The notes under the pieces were generated by a model. It made no database searches. It was not told the origin of the DNA and was given only the letters and a program-made list of their open reading frames with translations. A stretch of 64,000 nucleotides of DNA, from contig NTXX01000036.1 in assembly GCA_002559145.1 (NCBI GenBank), forward strand, positions 155,767 to 219,766, given 5' to 3'. Shown piece after piece: positions 44,207 to 53,101 of this stretch. Numbering within the stretch: the stretch's first letter is position 1; every line of letters begins with the position of its first letter. This DNA is from Bacillus sp. AFS006103. Lineage in GTDB: Bacteria; Bacillota; Bacilli; Bacillales; Cytobacillaceae. A program made the position numbers and the translations under genes.

Positions 44207-45708
44207 CTTTCCCCATTTCGAAGATCAAATAGCTGATGATTGATCGCAACGGTATGCGGATAGACATCTTTGTACACCTGATAGAATTCTTTATAGCGCT
44301 GAACGTTTTCTGGTTTTGGTTCGTAGACCTTATCGACTTTTATGAACACCTCTGCACATTCTTGAAGAGAGGAGAACCAATTCAATCCGGCTGCAGCAAT
44401 CATTGCGGCCCCCATACCCGGCCCTTGTTCATTTTGCAGCTTTACGACTCTTGTATTAAAGACATCGGCTTGTATTTGAAGCCATAATTCACTCTTCGCA
44501 CCACCGCCAATCGAAATGACGGTGTCGATGGTCTTGCCATAGTTGCGGAAGATTTCGACACTCTCATTAATTGAGAATACAATTCCTTCCATGACCGCCC
44601 GAGTAAAGTCACCTTTTTGGTGAGAGCTATCAATTCCAGTAAATGTTCCTCTTATTTTTGCATCCGCATAAGGAGTGCGCTCACCAACTAAGAAGGGAGT
44701 GAAAATCAGTCCATTTGCACCGATTGTCGATTGTGTAGCATCATCTAGCAGACTGTCGAATGATTGATCCTTGGCGAAGGTGTCCTTAAACCAAGTTAGG
44801 CTATAGCCTGCTGCAAGGGTGACACCCATCGTGTAGTAGGAGTCTTTTTGTCCATGATTGAAAAGATGAACCATCCCGCCGTAGTTTTTGTTTTTATCAT
44901 TCTCATAGGAAAGGAATACACCGGATGTTCCGATACTGCAAAGGGCTGTTCCTTCAGATAAAATACCTGCTCCAATCGCACCGCAGGCATTGTCCGCTCC
45001 ACCTGCAAATACTTTAGTTGCTGAAGATAAACCAGTAAGTTCCGCAATCTCTGGTAAAAGCATTCCGACGTAGTCTTCAGTTTCCACTAATGGAGGACAA
45101 ATGGTGGAAGGAATTTCAAACGTCCGGAGGATATCAGCGCTCCATGACTTGTTTACGATATCTAACATCAGCGTACCCGCAGCATCCGAGTAATCCATGT
45201 TTATTTTTCCCGTTAAACGATAGCGGAGATAATCCTTTGGAAGTAAAAATACGCTTGTTTTTTCTAGATTTTCAGGTTCATTCTCTTTTACCCAGAGAAT
45301 CTTTGGAAAAGTAAAGCCCTCTAGAGCTGGGTTTTTGGTGATTTCAAGCAATTTGCCGCCTAGTTGCTGATCTATTTTTTTACATTGTGGAGTGGTTCGG
45401 GTGTCGTTCCATAGAATCGCATTTCTGATTACTTGGTCATTTTCATCGAGGAGAACTAATCCATGCATTTGGCCGGAAAAACTAAGTCCCTCAATAGCAT
45501 CAGGGGTTATATTTGATTCAGTTACTAACTGTTGTAAGGCAGCGATAGTTTTTTCAACCCAATCTTCGGGATCTTGTTCGCTATACCCGGGGTGCTGCTG
45601 GATTAATGGATAGTCCTTTGAAACTGAATAATTGACGATGCCTTCTTGGTCAACGAGTAGCACTTTAACGGAGCTAGTCCCTAAATCTACTCCAATTACA
45701 TATTTCAT
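44203..45708 (-). CDS. xylB: xylulokinase
   Basis: The 501-aa FGGY kinase phosphorylates D-xylulose. KYVIGVDLGTSSVKVLLVD is the N-terminal phosphate loop, GLSFSGQMHGLV the sugar-binding segment, and FAGGADNACGAIGAG plus SIGGGAKSELW the C-terminal motifs. The start is ATG 45708, with gtggggga 8 nt ahead; a GTG at 45723 lies in that site. It follows the xylose transporter gene by 86 bp. Confidence 0.96.
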   Translation of the reverse strand: MKYVIGVDLGTSSVKVLLVDQEGIVNYSVSKDYPLIQQHPGYSEQDPEDWVEKTIAALQQLVTESNITPDAIEGLSFSGQMHGLVLLDENDQVIRNAILWNDTRTTPQCKKIDQQLGGKLLEITKNPALEGFTFPKILWVKENEPENLEKTSVFLLPKDYLRYRLTGKINMDYSDAAGTLMLDIVNKSWSADILRTFEIPSTICPPLVETEDYVGMLLPEIAELTGLSSATKVFAGGADNACGAIGAGILSEGTALCSIGTSGVFLSYENDKNKNYGGMVHLFNHGQKDSYYTMGVTLAAGYSLTWFKDTFAKDQSFDSLLDDATQSTIGANGLIFTPFLVGERTPYADAKIRGTFTGIDSSHQKGDFTRAVMEGIVFSINESVEIFRNYGKTIDTVISIGGGAKSELWLQIQADVFNTRVVKLQNEQGPGMGAAMIAAAGLNWFSSLQECAEVFIKVDKVYEPKPENVQRYKEFYQVYKDVYPHTVAINHQLFDLRNGES

Positions 45709-45794
45709 AATGAATTCCCCCACTTAAGTTTTTCAACAGGTTATAAATGAACGCCATCCCTCCTGTATGACCAAAGGATAGCGTCCTATTCTTA

Positions 45795-47183
45795 TTAAGC
45801 TGATTTTTTCCAAGTTCCTTCCATTTCTTCGAGAGTTTTTCCTTTTGTTTCAGGCACGAACTTCCAAACAAATATGGCAGAAAGAACACTCATTATTCCG
45901 TAAAAACCATAGGTTACAGTGCCGCTATATTCCATCATCATTGGATACGTTGAGGAAATAAGATAGTTAGCGGCCCACTGCGCTGCTACTGCAATCGCAA
46001 CTGCACGTCCACGGATATTATTGGGGAAGATTTCAGAAATCAGAACCCAGCAGATTGGACCCCATGACATCATAAAGGAAGCAGTGTACACAATAATGAA
46101 AATTAAAGTACTTACTCCGATTACATCAAAATAGGCCAGACTAGAAACCCCAAACATTCCAATTGCCATTCCGACAGAGCCAATAATTAATAATGGTTTA
46201 CGGCCCCATTTATCGACAGTCATAATCGCTACCAGGGTGAAAACCACGTTGATTAATCCCATAACGGTTGTCTGTAACATTGAAGCATCTTTTCCGGCAC
46301 CCATGCTTTCAAAGATCCTTGGTGCATAATACAAAGCAACATTAATTCCAACAAACTGTTGAAATACAGAAAGCAAGATTCCAATCACGATCACTGTTTT
46401 TCCGTAAGTAAATAGTTTCTCAGAAGAAGCATCTACTGTTTGCTTGATTTGTTGTAAAATTGATTTTGCTGCCGCAGAGCCATTAATTTTTGTAAGAATA
46501 GCAAGGGCCTTATCATCTTGATTTTTCAAAGATAAATAGCGGGGTGTTTCAGGTACCATTAGTAAAAATAACCCAAACAAGAGAGCCGGAACACCACAGG
46601 ATGCAAACATATATCTCCAGCCAATATCATTGACCCATGCTTGACTTTCACCGCTCGAAATTGAAAAGTTAACGAAATAGGCAACAAGCATTCCTAGAAT
46701 AATCATAAACTGGTTAAAGGATACTAATCTACCGCGGATGTTTGCTGGAGCTACTTCTCCAATATACATTGGGCAAACAGCTGAAGCCAAACCAACGCCA
46801 ATCCCACCTAAGATTCGATAAAGGTTGAATGCGATTAACAAACCAATCGTTGGTTCACCTTTTTCGAAAAATAGAAACTCCGGATAAGCGGCACCCAGGG
46901 AGGATACTAAGAAAAAGATTGATGCAATAATGAGTGAGTTCTTCCGGCCGAATTTTGAAGCAAAAACACCGGAAATGAAACCACCAATGATACAACCAAT
47001 TAGTGCACTAGAGATGGTTGCACCATGAATGAATGCACCTAAATGGAGACTATCAATTAGATAGATTTGTAATGACTCCTCCGCACCAGATATAACAGCA
47101 GTATCATATCCAAAAAGCAGGCCGCCAATGGCAGCCACCAGTGTAATTCCAAATAGATAAAGTGAGTTCTTTTTTTGCTCCAT
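45795..47183 (-). CDS. D-xylose:H+ symporter, MFS sugar porter
   Basis: The 462-aa protein is very close to the XylE type: YLFGITLVAAIGGLLFGYDTAVISGAEESL at the N-terminus, GRKNSL loop, QQFVGINVALYYAP, and PETKGKTLEEME at the end. About 12 helices. Start ATG 47183 matches the usual N-terminus; it has no clear ribosome binding site. The upstream TTG at 47228 is excluded since it lies inside the -10 hexamer. It has its own promoter with a cre-like site. Confidence 0.93.
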   Translation of the reverse strand: MEQKKNSLYLFGITLVAAIGGLLFGYDTAVISGAEESLQIYLIDSLHLGAFIHGATISSALIGCIIGGFISGVFASKFGRKNSLIIASIFFLVSSLGAAYPEFLFFEKGEPTIGLLIAFNLYRILGGIGVGLASAVCPMYIGEVAPANIRGRLVSFNQFMIILGMLVAYFVNFSISSGESQAWVNDIGWRYMFASCGVPALLFGLFLLMVPETPRYLSLKNQDDKALAILTKINGSAAAKSILQQIKQTVDASSEKLFTYGKTVIVIGILLSVFQQFVGINVALYYAPRIFESMGAGKDASMLQTTVMGLINVVFTLVAIMTVDKWGRKPLLIIGSVGMAIGMFGVSSLAYFDVIGVSTLIFIIVYTASFMMSWGPICWVLISEIFPNNIRGRAVAIAVAAQWAANYLISSTYPMMMEYSGTVTYGFYGIMSVLSAIFVWKFVPETKGKTLEEMEGTWKKSA

Positions 47184-47227
47184 CGTATTGTTTAAAGACA
47201 GGTCACATTTTAGGAAACTATACTTCA

Positions 47228-47256
47228 ACTATAGTATGTATAAAAGCGTTGTCATT
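47228..47256 (-). promoter_or_regulatory. promoter and cre site of the xylose transporter
   Basis: On the minus strand ATGACA (47250-47255), 16 bp, then TATAGT (47228-47233). The plus-strand TATAAAAGCGTTGTCATT at 47239-47256 fits the CcpA cre consensus with two mismatches and overlaps the spacer, consistent with catabolite repression. Confidence 0.65.
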
Positions 47257-47341
47257 TTGTCGGAAAAATGAAGTATGGTACTAGTCGATATCCTAAAGGC
47301 TGTCTTTATCCTCCTTTTATATGGATGAAATTAAAATTCAA

Positions 47342-47390
47342 AAAATGGACCCGCAACAAAATTTGGCTATCTTCAGTTGGCGGGCCCATT
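47342..47390 (-). terminator. terminator after xylA
   Basis: On the minus strand AATGGGCCCGCCAAC pairs with GTTGCGGGTCCATT, followed by TTTTTT. The xylA gene is thus separate from the transporter and xylB transcript. Confidence 0.85.
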
Positions 47391-47417
47391 GAGTAGGGCA
47401 AGGCTTATTGACTTATA

Positions 47418-48749
47418 TTAGACTTCTAAAAGGTATTGGTTTAATAAAGCTTTCAAACGTTCCGTTTTACCTGAGACATTTTTAATAGTGTCATTGTTAA
47501 GTGCATAGGTTTCAAGGGTGTGGAAGTTGGCTCTGCCTTGAACGATATCGAGGCCAATTCCTTTCGTATAGCTGCTGTAACGTTCGGCTATCACATTTTC
47601 AAAAGCACGGTCTTCGATTAATTTATGAGCCACTTTCAAGCCTCTGGCAAAGGCATCCATTCCAGCTACATGTGCATGGACAAGATCTTCCGCTTCAAAA
47701 GAAGTCCTTCTTACCTTGGCATCAAAGTTTAGCCCTCCGCGGCCAAGACCACCGTTTTGGAGAATTTCATACATTGCTAAGGTAGTAGAATATAAATCCG
47801 TTGGGAATTCATCGGTATCCCAGCCGAGTAAAGGATTTCCTTGGTTGGCATCAACGGAACCAAGCAGACCGCTCGTTCTTGCCACACGTAATTCATGCTC
47901 AAATGTATGTCCGGCAAGTGTTGCATGATTTGCTTCAAGATTTAATTTAAAGTAATCCTCTAAACCGTATTGTCTTAAGAAGGCAATTGTTGTTGCTGCA
48001 TCTGTATCATATTGGTGAGTGGTTGGCTCTTTTGGTTTTGGCTCAATTAAGAATTGACCCGTAAAGCCGATTTCCTTCGCATAATCAACCGCCATATGCA
48101 TAAATCTTGCTAAGTTATCAAGCTCTAGTTTTAGGTCGGTATTTAATAAGGTTTCGTATCCTTCACGACCGCCCCAGAAAACATAGTTTTCTGCGCCAAG
48201 CAGTTTAGCTGTTTCTAAACCTTTTTTTACTTGTGCAGCAGCATAGGCAAATACGTCCGCATTGCAAGATGTAGCTGCACCATGAACAAAGCGAGGGTTA
48301 GTGAACATGTTCGCTGTATTCCATAATAGTTTTGTATTACTTGTTTTCATGTAATCTTTAATCATCTCGATAATGATATCTAAATTTTTATTGGTTTCAC
48401 TTAAAGTTCTTCCTTCAGGAGCAACGTCACGATCATGGAAAGCAAAGAATGGAACACCAAGTTTTTCAAAAAGTTCAAAGGAAGCTTCAACTCTAGCTTT
48501 TGCCAAATCCATACCAGTGAATTGGTTCCACGGTCTTTCCATAGTCGCAGCACCAAATGGGTCGCTTCCATCTGCGGTAAAGGTATGCCAATAGGCAACG
48601 GAGAAACGTAGAATGTCTTTCATGGTTTTGCCGCCAATTACTTCCTCGGGGTTATAATACTTGAATGCTAATGGGTTTTTAGAGTCCTTTCCTTCATAAA
48701 CCACCTTGTTTACGCTTCCAAAATAAGTATTCGTCATTGTCTGAACCAT
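47418..48749 (-). CDS. xylA: xylose isomerase
   Basis: The 443-aa enzyme turns D-xylose into D-xylulose. It has the class II features: [53 protein letters not shown] and [16 protein letters not shown] with the metal-binding Glu and the DANQGN loop. ATG 48749 follows caggaggg. Transcription is controlled by XylR and, likely, CcpA. Confidence 0.97.
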   Translation of the reverse strand: MVQTMTNTYFGSVNKVVYEGKDSKNPLAFKYYNPEEVIGGKTMKDILRFSVAYWHTFTADGSDPFGAATMERPWNQFTGMDLAKARVEASFELFEKLGVPFFAFHDRDVAPEGRTLSETNKNLDIIIEMIKDYMKTSNTKLLWNTANMFTNPRFVHGAATSCNADVFAYAAAQVKKGLETAKLLGAENYVFWGGREGYETLLNTDLKLELDNLARFMHMAVDYAKEIGFTGQFLIEPKPKEPTTHQYDTDAATTIAFLRQYGLEDYFKLNLEANHATLAGHTFEHELRVARTSGLLGSVDANQGNPLLGWDTDEFPTDLYSTTLAMYEILQNGGLGRGGLNFDAKVRRTSFEAEDLVHAHVAGMDAFARGLKVAHKLIEDRAFENVIAERYSSYTKGIGLDIVQGRANFHTLETYALNNDTIKNVSGKTERLKALLNQYLLEV

Positions 48750-48818
48750 GTCTTTTCCCTCCTGAAATAAATTAAATGGTATTTACAACTATGTAGCATC
48801 AGTAGATGTTTATTCTTG

Positions 48819-48843
48819 TTAGTTTGTTGTTTGGATAAACTAA
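48819..48843 (-). promoter_or_regulatory. XylR operator
   Basis: TTAGTTT and AAACTAA are perfect 7-bp arms separated by 11 bp (25 bp in all), the same span as the Bacillus xyl operators. It lies about 9-33 bp downstream of the transcription start expected from the -10 at 48859-48864, so XylR binding would block xylA transcription until xylose is present. Confidence 0.88.
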
Positions 48844-48858
48844 CGTTAACATATTTAC

Positions 48859-48887
48859 ATCTTACAAAAATAAAACGCTTTAATCAA
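48859..48887 (-). promoter_or_regulatory. xylA promoter with cre-like site
   Basis: On the minus strand TTGATT (48882-48887), 17 bp, TAAGAT (48859-48864). TTAAAGCGTTTTAT within the spacer is a weak match to cre (three mismatches). Confidence 0.65.
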
Positions 48888-49004
48888 TAGTTTTATTTGA
48901 ATATTTTATGTATATTTTCGCTGAATATTGATTTATAATGGGAATATACTACTATAAAGTTAATGGAACTTAGTTTACTCAATATACAAACGGGGTGCGA
49001 ATTT

Positions 49005-50162
49005 GTGATTATTGCGGATCAAATGTTAGTCAAAAAAATGAATCAAAAGGTACTACTGAATGAAATCGTTTCGAATTCACCTATCTCACGGGCAAAGTTA
49101 TCTGAAATAACAGGTTTAAATAAATCGACTGTCTCTTCCCAAGTGAATACCTTAATTGAAAAGAACCTTATTTTTGAAATCGGACAGGGGCAATCTAGCG
49201 GTGGAAGGAAGCCTGTCATGCTCGTATTTAATAAGAATGCTGGTTATTCCATTGGGTTGGATATCGGTGTTGATTCTATCAATGGCATTTTAACGGATTT
49301 AAAAGGAAACATTGTCCTGGATCAATATCAACAGCTAGAAAAGCCTTCACTTGATAAGAACAAAGATGTTTTATTTTCAATGATTGAGGATCTCATCAAA
49401 CAAATGCCAGATTCCCCGTACGGATTGATTGGAATTGGTTTATGTGTTCCGGGTCTTGTTAATACAGAACAACAGGTCATATTCACGCCAAACATCGATT
49501 GGAATTATAATCTAGACTTAAAATCACTCATCGAACAGGAATTTAAGGTACCTGTTTTTATTGAAAATGAAGCCAATGCCGGTGCATATGGTGAAAGAGT
49601 ATTTGGGGCTGCTAAAAATTTTGAAAACATCATATACGTTAGCGTTGGTACGGGAATCGGGATTGGAATTGTAATTAATAATGATTTGTATCGAGGTGTT
49701 GATGGTTTTGCCGGTGAGATGGGTCATGTAACAATTGATTTTAACGGACTGAAATGCAGTTGTGGAAACCGAGGATGCTGGGAATTATACGCCTCTGAAA
49801 AAGCGTTGCTAACTCCTTATCAAATCAACGGTAACATCTCCTCGTATCAGGAAATTATTAATCTGGCCAACCAAAATGATCCTGAAATATTAATGGCCTT
49901 ACAAAATTTTGGCTTTTACCTTGGGATTGGATTAACAAGTATCTTAAATACCTTTAACCCACAAGCGGTCATTATCCGAAATGACATTGTTGAAGCTGTG
50001 CCAATGGTTCTGAACTCGATTAGAAATTCGATCTCATCAAGGAGTAATGAAAAATTCACTAACAGTCATGAGTTATTACTGTCTTCCTTAGGAAAAAATG
50101 CTCCCGCCTTAGGCACATCCTCAATTGTTATTGAACAATTCTTAGAGAAGTTTACCGCGTAA
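49005..50162 (+). CDS. xylR: xylose repressor XylR (ROK family)
   Basis: The 385-aa repressor has an N-terminal winged helix (SPISRAKLSEITGLNKSTVSSQVNTLIEKNL) and a C-terminal ROK sugar-binding domain with GLDIGVDSINGILTD, FIENEANAGAYGE, and the zinc motif CSCGNRGCWE. The match with B. subtilis XylR runs almost the whole length. GTG 49005 follows ggggtg and gives MIIADQ, as in that protein. It is divergent from xylA, with the operator in between. Confidence 0.96.
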   Translation: MIIADQMLVKKMNQKVLLNEIVSNSPISRAKLSEITGLNKSTVSSQVNTLIEKNLIFEIGQGQSSGGRKPVMLVFNKNAGYSIGLDIGVDSINGILTDLKGNIVLDQYQQLEKPSLDKNKDVLFSMIEDLIKQMPDSPYGLIGIGLCVPGLVNTEQQVIFTPNIDWNYNLDLKSLIEQEFKVPVFIENEANAGAYGERVFGAAKNFENIIYVSVGTGIGIGIVINNDLYRGVDGFAGEMGHVTIDFNGLKCSCGNRGCWELYASEKALLTPYQINGNISSYQEIINLANQNDPEILMALQNFGFYLGIGLTSILNTFNPQAVIIRNDIVEAVPMVLNSIRNSISSRSNEKFTNSHELLLSSLGKNAPALGTSSIVIEQFLEKFTA

Positions 50163-50257
50163 AAAGCTGGCTTAAATTTTGATAAAGGGTTCCGCTATGA
50201 GGTGCTTTTCTTAAAATACGTGCCGAAATGACAGTCGTATTGGTATATAAAAAAGTA

Positions 50258-50288
50258 AAACTCGCCATAGTCATTGGCGAGTTTTTTT
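50258..50288 (+). terminator. terminator after xylR
   Basis: AAACTCGCCA pairs with TGGCGAGTTT, followed by seven T. Confidence 0.9.
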
Positions 50289-50427
50289 AGTAGGAATACA
50301 AATACCTTATTTATATAAAACCTCACCGTAAAGCATCAAAATGAGGTTCTCTTGGATTTTGAGATAAAGCTCACTCCTTTTTAATAAGCTGTCTTGTCCT
50401 TAATCGAGTAAACCAGCATAAGTAAAA

Positions 50428-50604
50428 TAAGCGGAGATTTTCCGGTTAAATGCAGAATGGAGCTCGTTTCGGTGTATATAAGCGGAGGTTTTCCGGTTAA
50501 GCAAAGCAAAGTCTCCCATTTTCGAATTCATCGACACAATAGGCGGAATCGCTCCGTCTATTTGAGCCTTTTTTATTGAAAATTACCAATTAAGCGGAAT
50601 TTTT
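50428..50604. repeat. cluster of AAGCGGA-type hairpins
   Basis: Four related hairpins begin at 50428 and 50479 (TAAGCGGAG-n-TTTTCCGGTTAA), at 50540 (TAGGCGGAATCGCTCCGTCTAT) and at 50591 (TAAGCGGAA..., interrupted). Spacing is 51, 61 and 51 bp. The fourth is split by the IS, and its right half is at 52169-52183. Fills the 440-bp gap after xylR. Confidence 0.75.
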
Positions 50605-52076
50605 CAGGCTGTTGAGAAAGTGGTTTTTATGCAACCCAACCTGCCGGTTCCGGGAAGAAAAGATTTAAACAAATTAGTGAAAATAGATAAAAAGACAGAA
50701 CTCCCCTGTTGAGATTGCTTGGTAAGGTGCCTAGCAATCTTCTTTAGGTTCTGTGCCACTGCCGTCATGAATGCCTGTTCCTGGGTTTTCTCTTTTCCCC
50801 GGAACCGGCAATAGCGAAGCCCGTGGAGTGTTTTAGCATCTGCGAAGCTTCGCTCTATGGTTTGGCAACGTAATTGATAGATGTCATTCCCGTCTTTACT
50901 TTGGCGGTTATGGACTACCTTCTCCTTGTACGATTCCCATATATGTCGTTGAATAATCCTTTGCTTATTCGCATTTGAGGTACATTTTTCTAGGAAAGGG
51001 CATTCCTTGCATACATTTGAATCCGACCGATACTCTTTATACCCCTGACGGTTTGTATTACCATAAGTTAATGTTTTGCCCGCCGGGCAAATATAGACAT
51101 CCTGTTCCGTTTCGTAAGTGAATTGGGATTTAGAAAACTTGCCTTCTTTGTTAGAAGCTTTACGCTCTGCAATTACAGGGAAAAGATTCATATCTAGTGT
51201 CTTTTTACAAATGTGAGCCGTAAAGTAACCCGAGTCCAAAGCTACTGATTCCAGAGTCTTTGAAAAACCAAATCTTTCAATTTGGCTTTTCAATCTTTCC
51301 AAATAAACAGTGGCATCGTTGACGTTACCAGGTGTCACGTATACATCTGTAATAATATTAAATTTGTGATCGACAGTACGATGATCCAAAAAGAAAAAAC
51401 CTTCTGGCTTTCCCTTACGGTTCATAAATCCGCATTCAGGATCCGTGGTACTTTTTTTTAGTTTCTTTTCTGTTGTATTCTCCCCAGCTGGAGGTAAAGG
51501 ATTTTTTCCGTGTGCTACACGATCCTCGTTCACTGCCTCCTCGAGCTCAGCCAAATACTTGTTCGGTTGGTCTGTCTCCACCTGCATAGTATAAGCATTC
51601 TTGTTAGCATTGGCCTGGATATGCGTGGAATCAGAAATGAGGAGACGCCCAGCCACCATATGATGATGAATCGCTAAATGTACTACTTCATCAAAGATTT
51701 CCTGAAAGACAGTTGTACCTTTAAACCGGTTATTTCTATTCCAACTAATTGTTGAATGATCAGGCACAGAATCGGAAAAATTCAATCCTAAAAACCATCT
51801 ATAAGCAGCGTTAGGAATGATTTCTTGTTCTAACTGTCGTTCAGAGCGGATGCCATAAAGATATCCAATTAGCATCATTTTGAACAGTACAACGGGATCT
51901 AGTGAAGGTCTACCTTTGGTTTCACTGTAAAAAGGACGCACCTTTTCTCTGATGAAGGAAAAGTCTACGTGGTCATTAATTAACCGAAGGAGGTGGTTCT
52001 CAGGAACCAATAATTCTATATCTACTAGTTCAAGTTGGCTTGTATTAGATTGAGTAGAATTCGTACGATTTAGCAT
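50604..52076 (-). CDS. IS1182-family transposase
   Basis: The 490-aa DDE transposase has the N-terminal DUF772 region (ELVDIELLVPENHLLRLINDHVDFSFIREKVRPFYS, then SERQLEQEI and WFLGLNFSDSVPDHSTISWNR) and a C-terminal part with SVALDSGYF and RCQTIERSFADAKTLHGLRYCRFRG, where the DDE glutamate sits. ATG 52076 follows ctggaagg. A TTG at 52112 overlaps the TATAAT promoter and is rejected. The stop lies at the very edge of the element. It looks intact. Confidence 0.95.
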   Translation of the reverse strand: MLNRTNSTQSNTSQLELVDIELLVPENHLLRLINDHVDFSFIREKVRPFYSETKGRPSLDPVVLFKMMLIGYLYGIRSERQLEQEIIPNAAYRWFLGLNFSDSVPDHSTISWNRNNRFKGTTVFQEIFDEVVHLAIHHHMVAGRLLISDSTHIQANANKNAYTMQVETDQPNKYLAELEEAVNEDRVAHGKNPLPPAGENTTEKKLKKSTTDPECGFMNRKGKPEGFFFLDHRTVDHKFNIITDVYVTPGNVNDATVYLERLKSQIERFGFSKTLESVALDSGYFTAHICKKTLDMNLFPVIAERKASNKEGKFSKSQFTYETEQDVYICPAGKTLTYGNTNRQGYKEYRSDSNVCKECPFLEKCTSNANKQRIIQRHIWESYKEKVVHNRQSKDGNDIYQLRCQTIERSFADAKTLHGLRYCRFRGKEKTQEQAFMTAVAQNLKKIARHLTKQSQQGSSVFLSIFTNLFKSFLPGTGRLGCIKTTFSTA

Positions 52077-52168
52077 GATAGTCACGCCTTCCAGGTATTT
52101 TCTATACCCCAATTATACCACATTAACGCGTTAATTCAGTGAAAAAACATGACTTTCTCAACAGCCTG
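50605..52168. mobile_element. IS1182-type insertion sequence, 1564 bp
   Basis: The ends share a 17-bp perfect inverted repeat (CAGGCTGTTGAGAAAGT, left 50605-50621, right 52152-52168). AATTTTT occurs on both sides (50598-50604 and 52169-52175) as a 7-bp target duplication; an alternative is 18-bp ends with a 5-bp ATTTT duplication. Joining the flanks gives the hairpin GCGGAA-TTT-TTCCGC, so the element went into the middle of a repeat hairpin. Confidence 0.93.
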
Positions 52169-52408
52169 AATTTTTCCGCCTATTTATCAGCTCGTGAGCT
52201 TAACCCGATACCCAACCGATAAGTGCGGACCCTCTGATGCTAGATGCAGGAATTAGTAGCTTTTTATCGACCAACGGGACCCTTTAAAATTTTGAGTCTG
52301 CTTTTTTTGTAGTTTACATGCAAATTTTCAACTTGTAAAAATAATATCGATACTACCTGACATAGAAAAATGACCAGCTAAATATTATTAGGAAGGGTAA
52401 GTAATATT

Positions 52409-53101
52409 TTGCAAACCTATAAGGGGGTGTGGAAAATAACAGCATCAAGTGGAAGTGAGCGAATCATAAATCGTTATATCAGGTCCACTTTTCAGTCACT
52501 AGTTCATGCGATCATTCCACCCCATTTTAGAGAGAAAGATTCGTTAGGAACTGTTCATGTAGCAGGGGCACTGGAATTACATGTGTATGAATATGTCATT
52601 TGGATATTGGAGCATTCGATTGCTCTCCCGGTAAAAGCGCAATTAAATTTAATGGATAACAACTCCATGGCGAAAGCTACCGCTGAATTGTTGGACGCAG
52701 GTGCTGCTAGGTTAATTCAGACGGGACAGATTCTATATCCTCTTACTGTAAATGCATTTCCTGGCGGAGGTCTCTTCGCAGCACTTTCGCCGCTAGACAG
52801 GTTAAGGGCTATCACCCTTATAGAGCTGCTTGAAATTAATCTTGAAACCTTGAGTATTCCTTACAAAAATAATCCGGAACTTGTTCGAAATATGATGGAT
52901 GTATTAAATGAACTCCCTATGTTTGGCCAGTATTCGGAATGGACAGCATACGGAACCACACGATTATTTCCTCCTGAGTACAGAAGAGTGGAATTTTTTT
53001 CGACAGGATGGTTCCAGACCCAATATCCGGGTCCCGCTTTTGGATATCGTGATTTTCGTGGATTCTTAGCAATCATTCAACACAAGAAGGTGAATAACTA
53101 A
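52409..53101 (+). CDS. probable small subunit of the GMC dehydrogenase (gluconate_2-dh3-like)
   Basis: The 230-aa protein is helical. ERIINRYIRSTFQSLVHAIIPP followed by GTVHVAGALELHVYEYVIWILEHS resembles the gluconate 2-dehydrogenase subunit 3 family, although a Tat signal is missing. It overlaps the GMC gene by one base (TAATG), which fits a two-subunit enzyme. The start is unsure: TTG 52409 with a weak ggaaggg, or GTG at 52427. No cytochrome subunit follows. Confidence 0.6.
   Translation: MQTYKGVWKITASSGSERIINRYIRSTFQSLVHAIIPPHFREKDSLGTVHVAGALELHVYEYVIWILEHSIALPVKAQLNLMDNNSMAKATAELLDAGAARLIQTGQILYPLTVNAFPGGGLFAALSPLDRLRAITLIELLEINLETLSIPYKNNPELVRNMMDVLNELPMFGQYSEWTAYGTTRLFPPEYRRVEFFSTGWFQTQYPGPAFGYRDFRGFLAIIQHKKVNN

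Noticed and set aside
44442..44633. Short frames inside xylB, the transporter and xylA genes on either strand
   Set aside because: All overlap well-supported genes and have neither ribosome binding sites nor recognisable products.
47184..47228. TTG start at 47228 for the xylose transporter
   Set aside because: That codon is part of the -10 hexamer of the predicted promoter, and the extra residues are not typical of XylE-type proteins.
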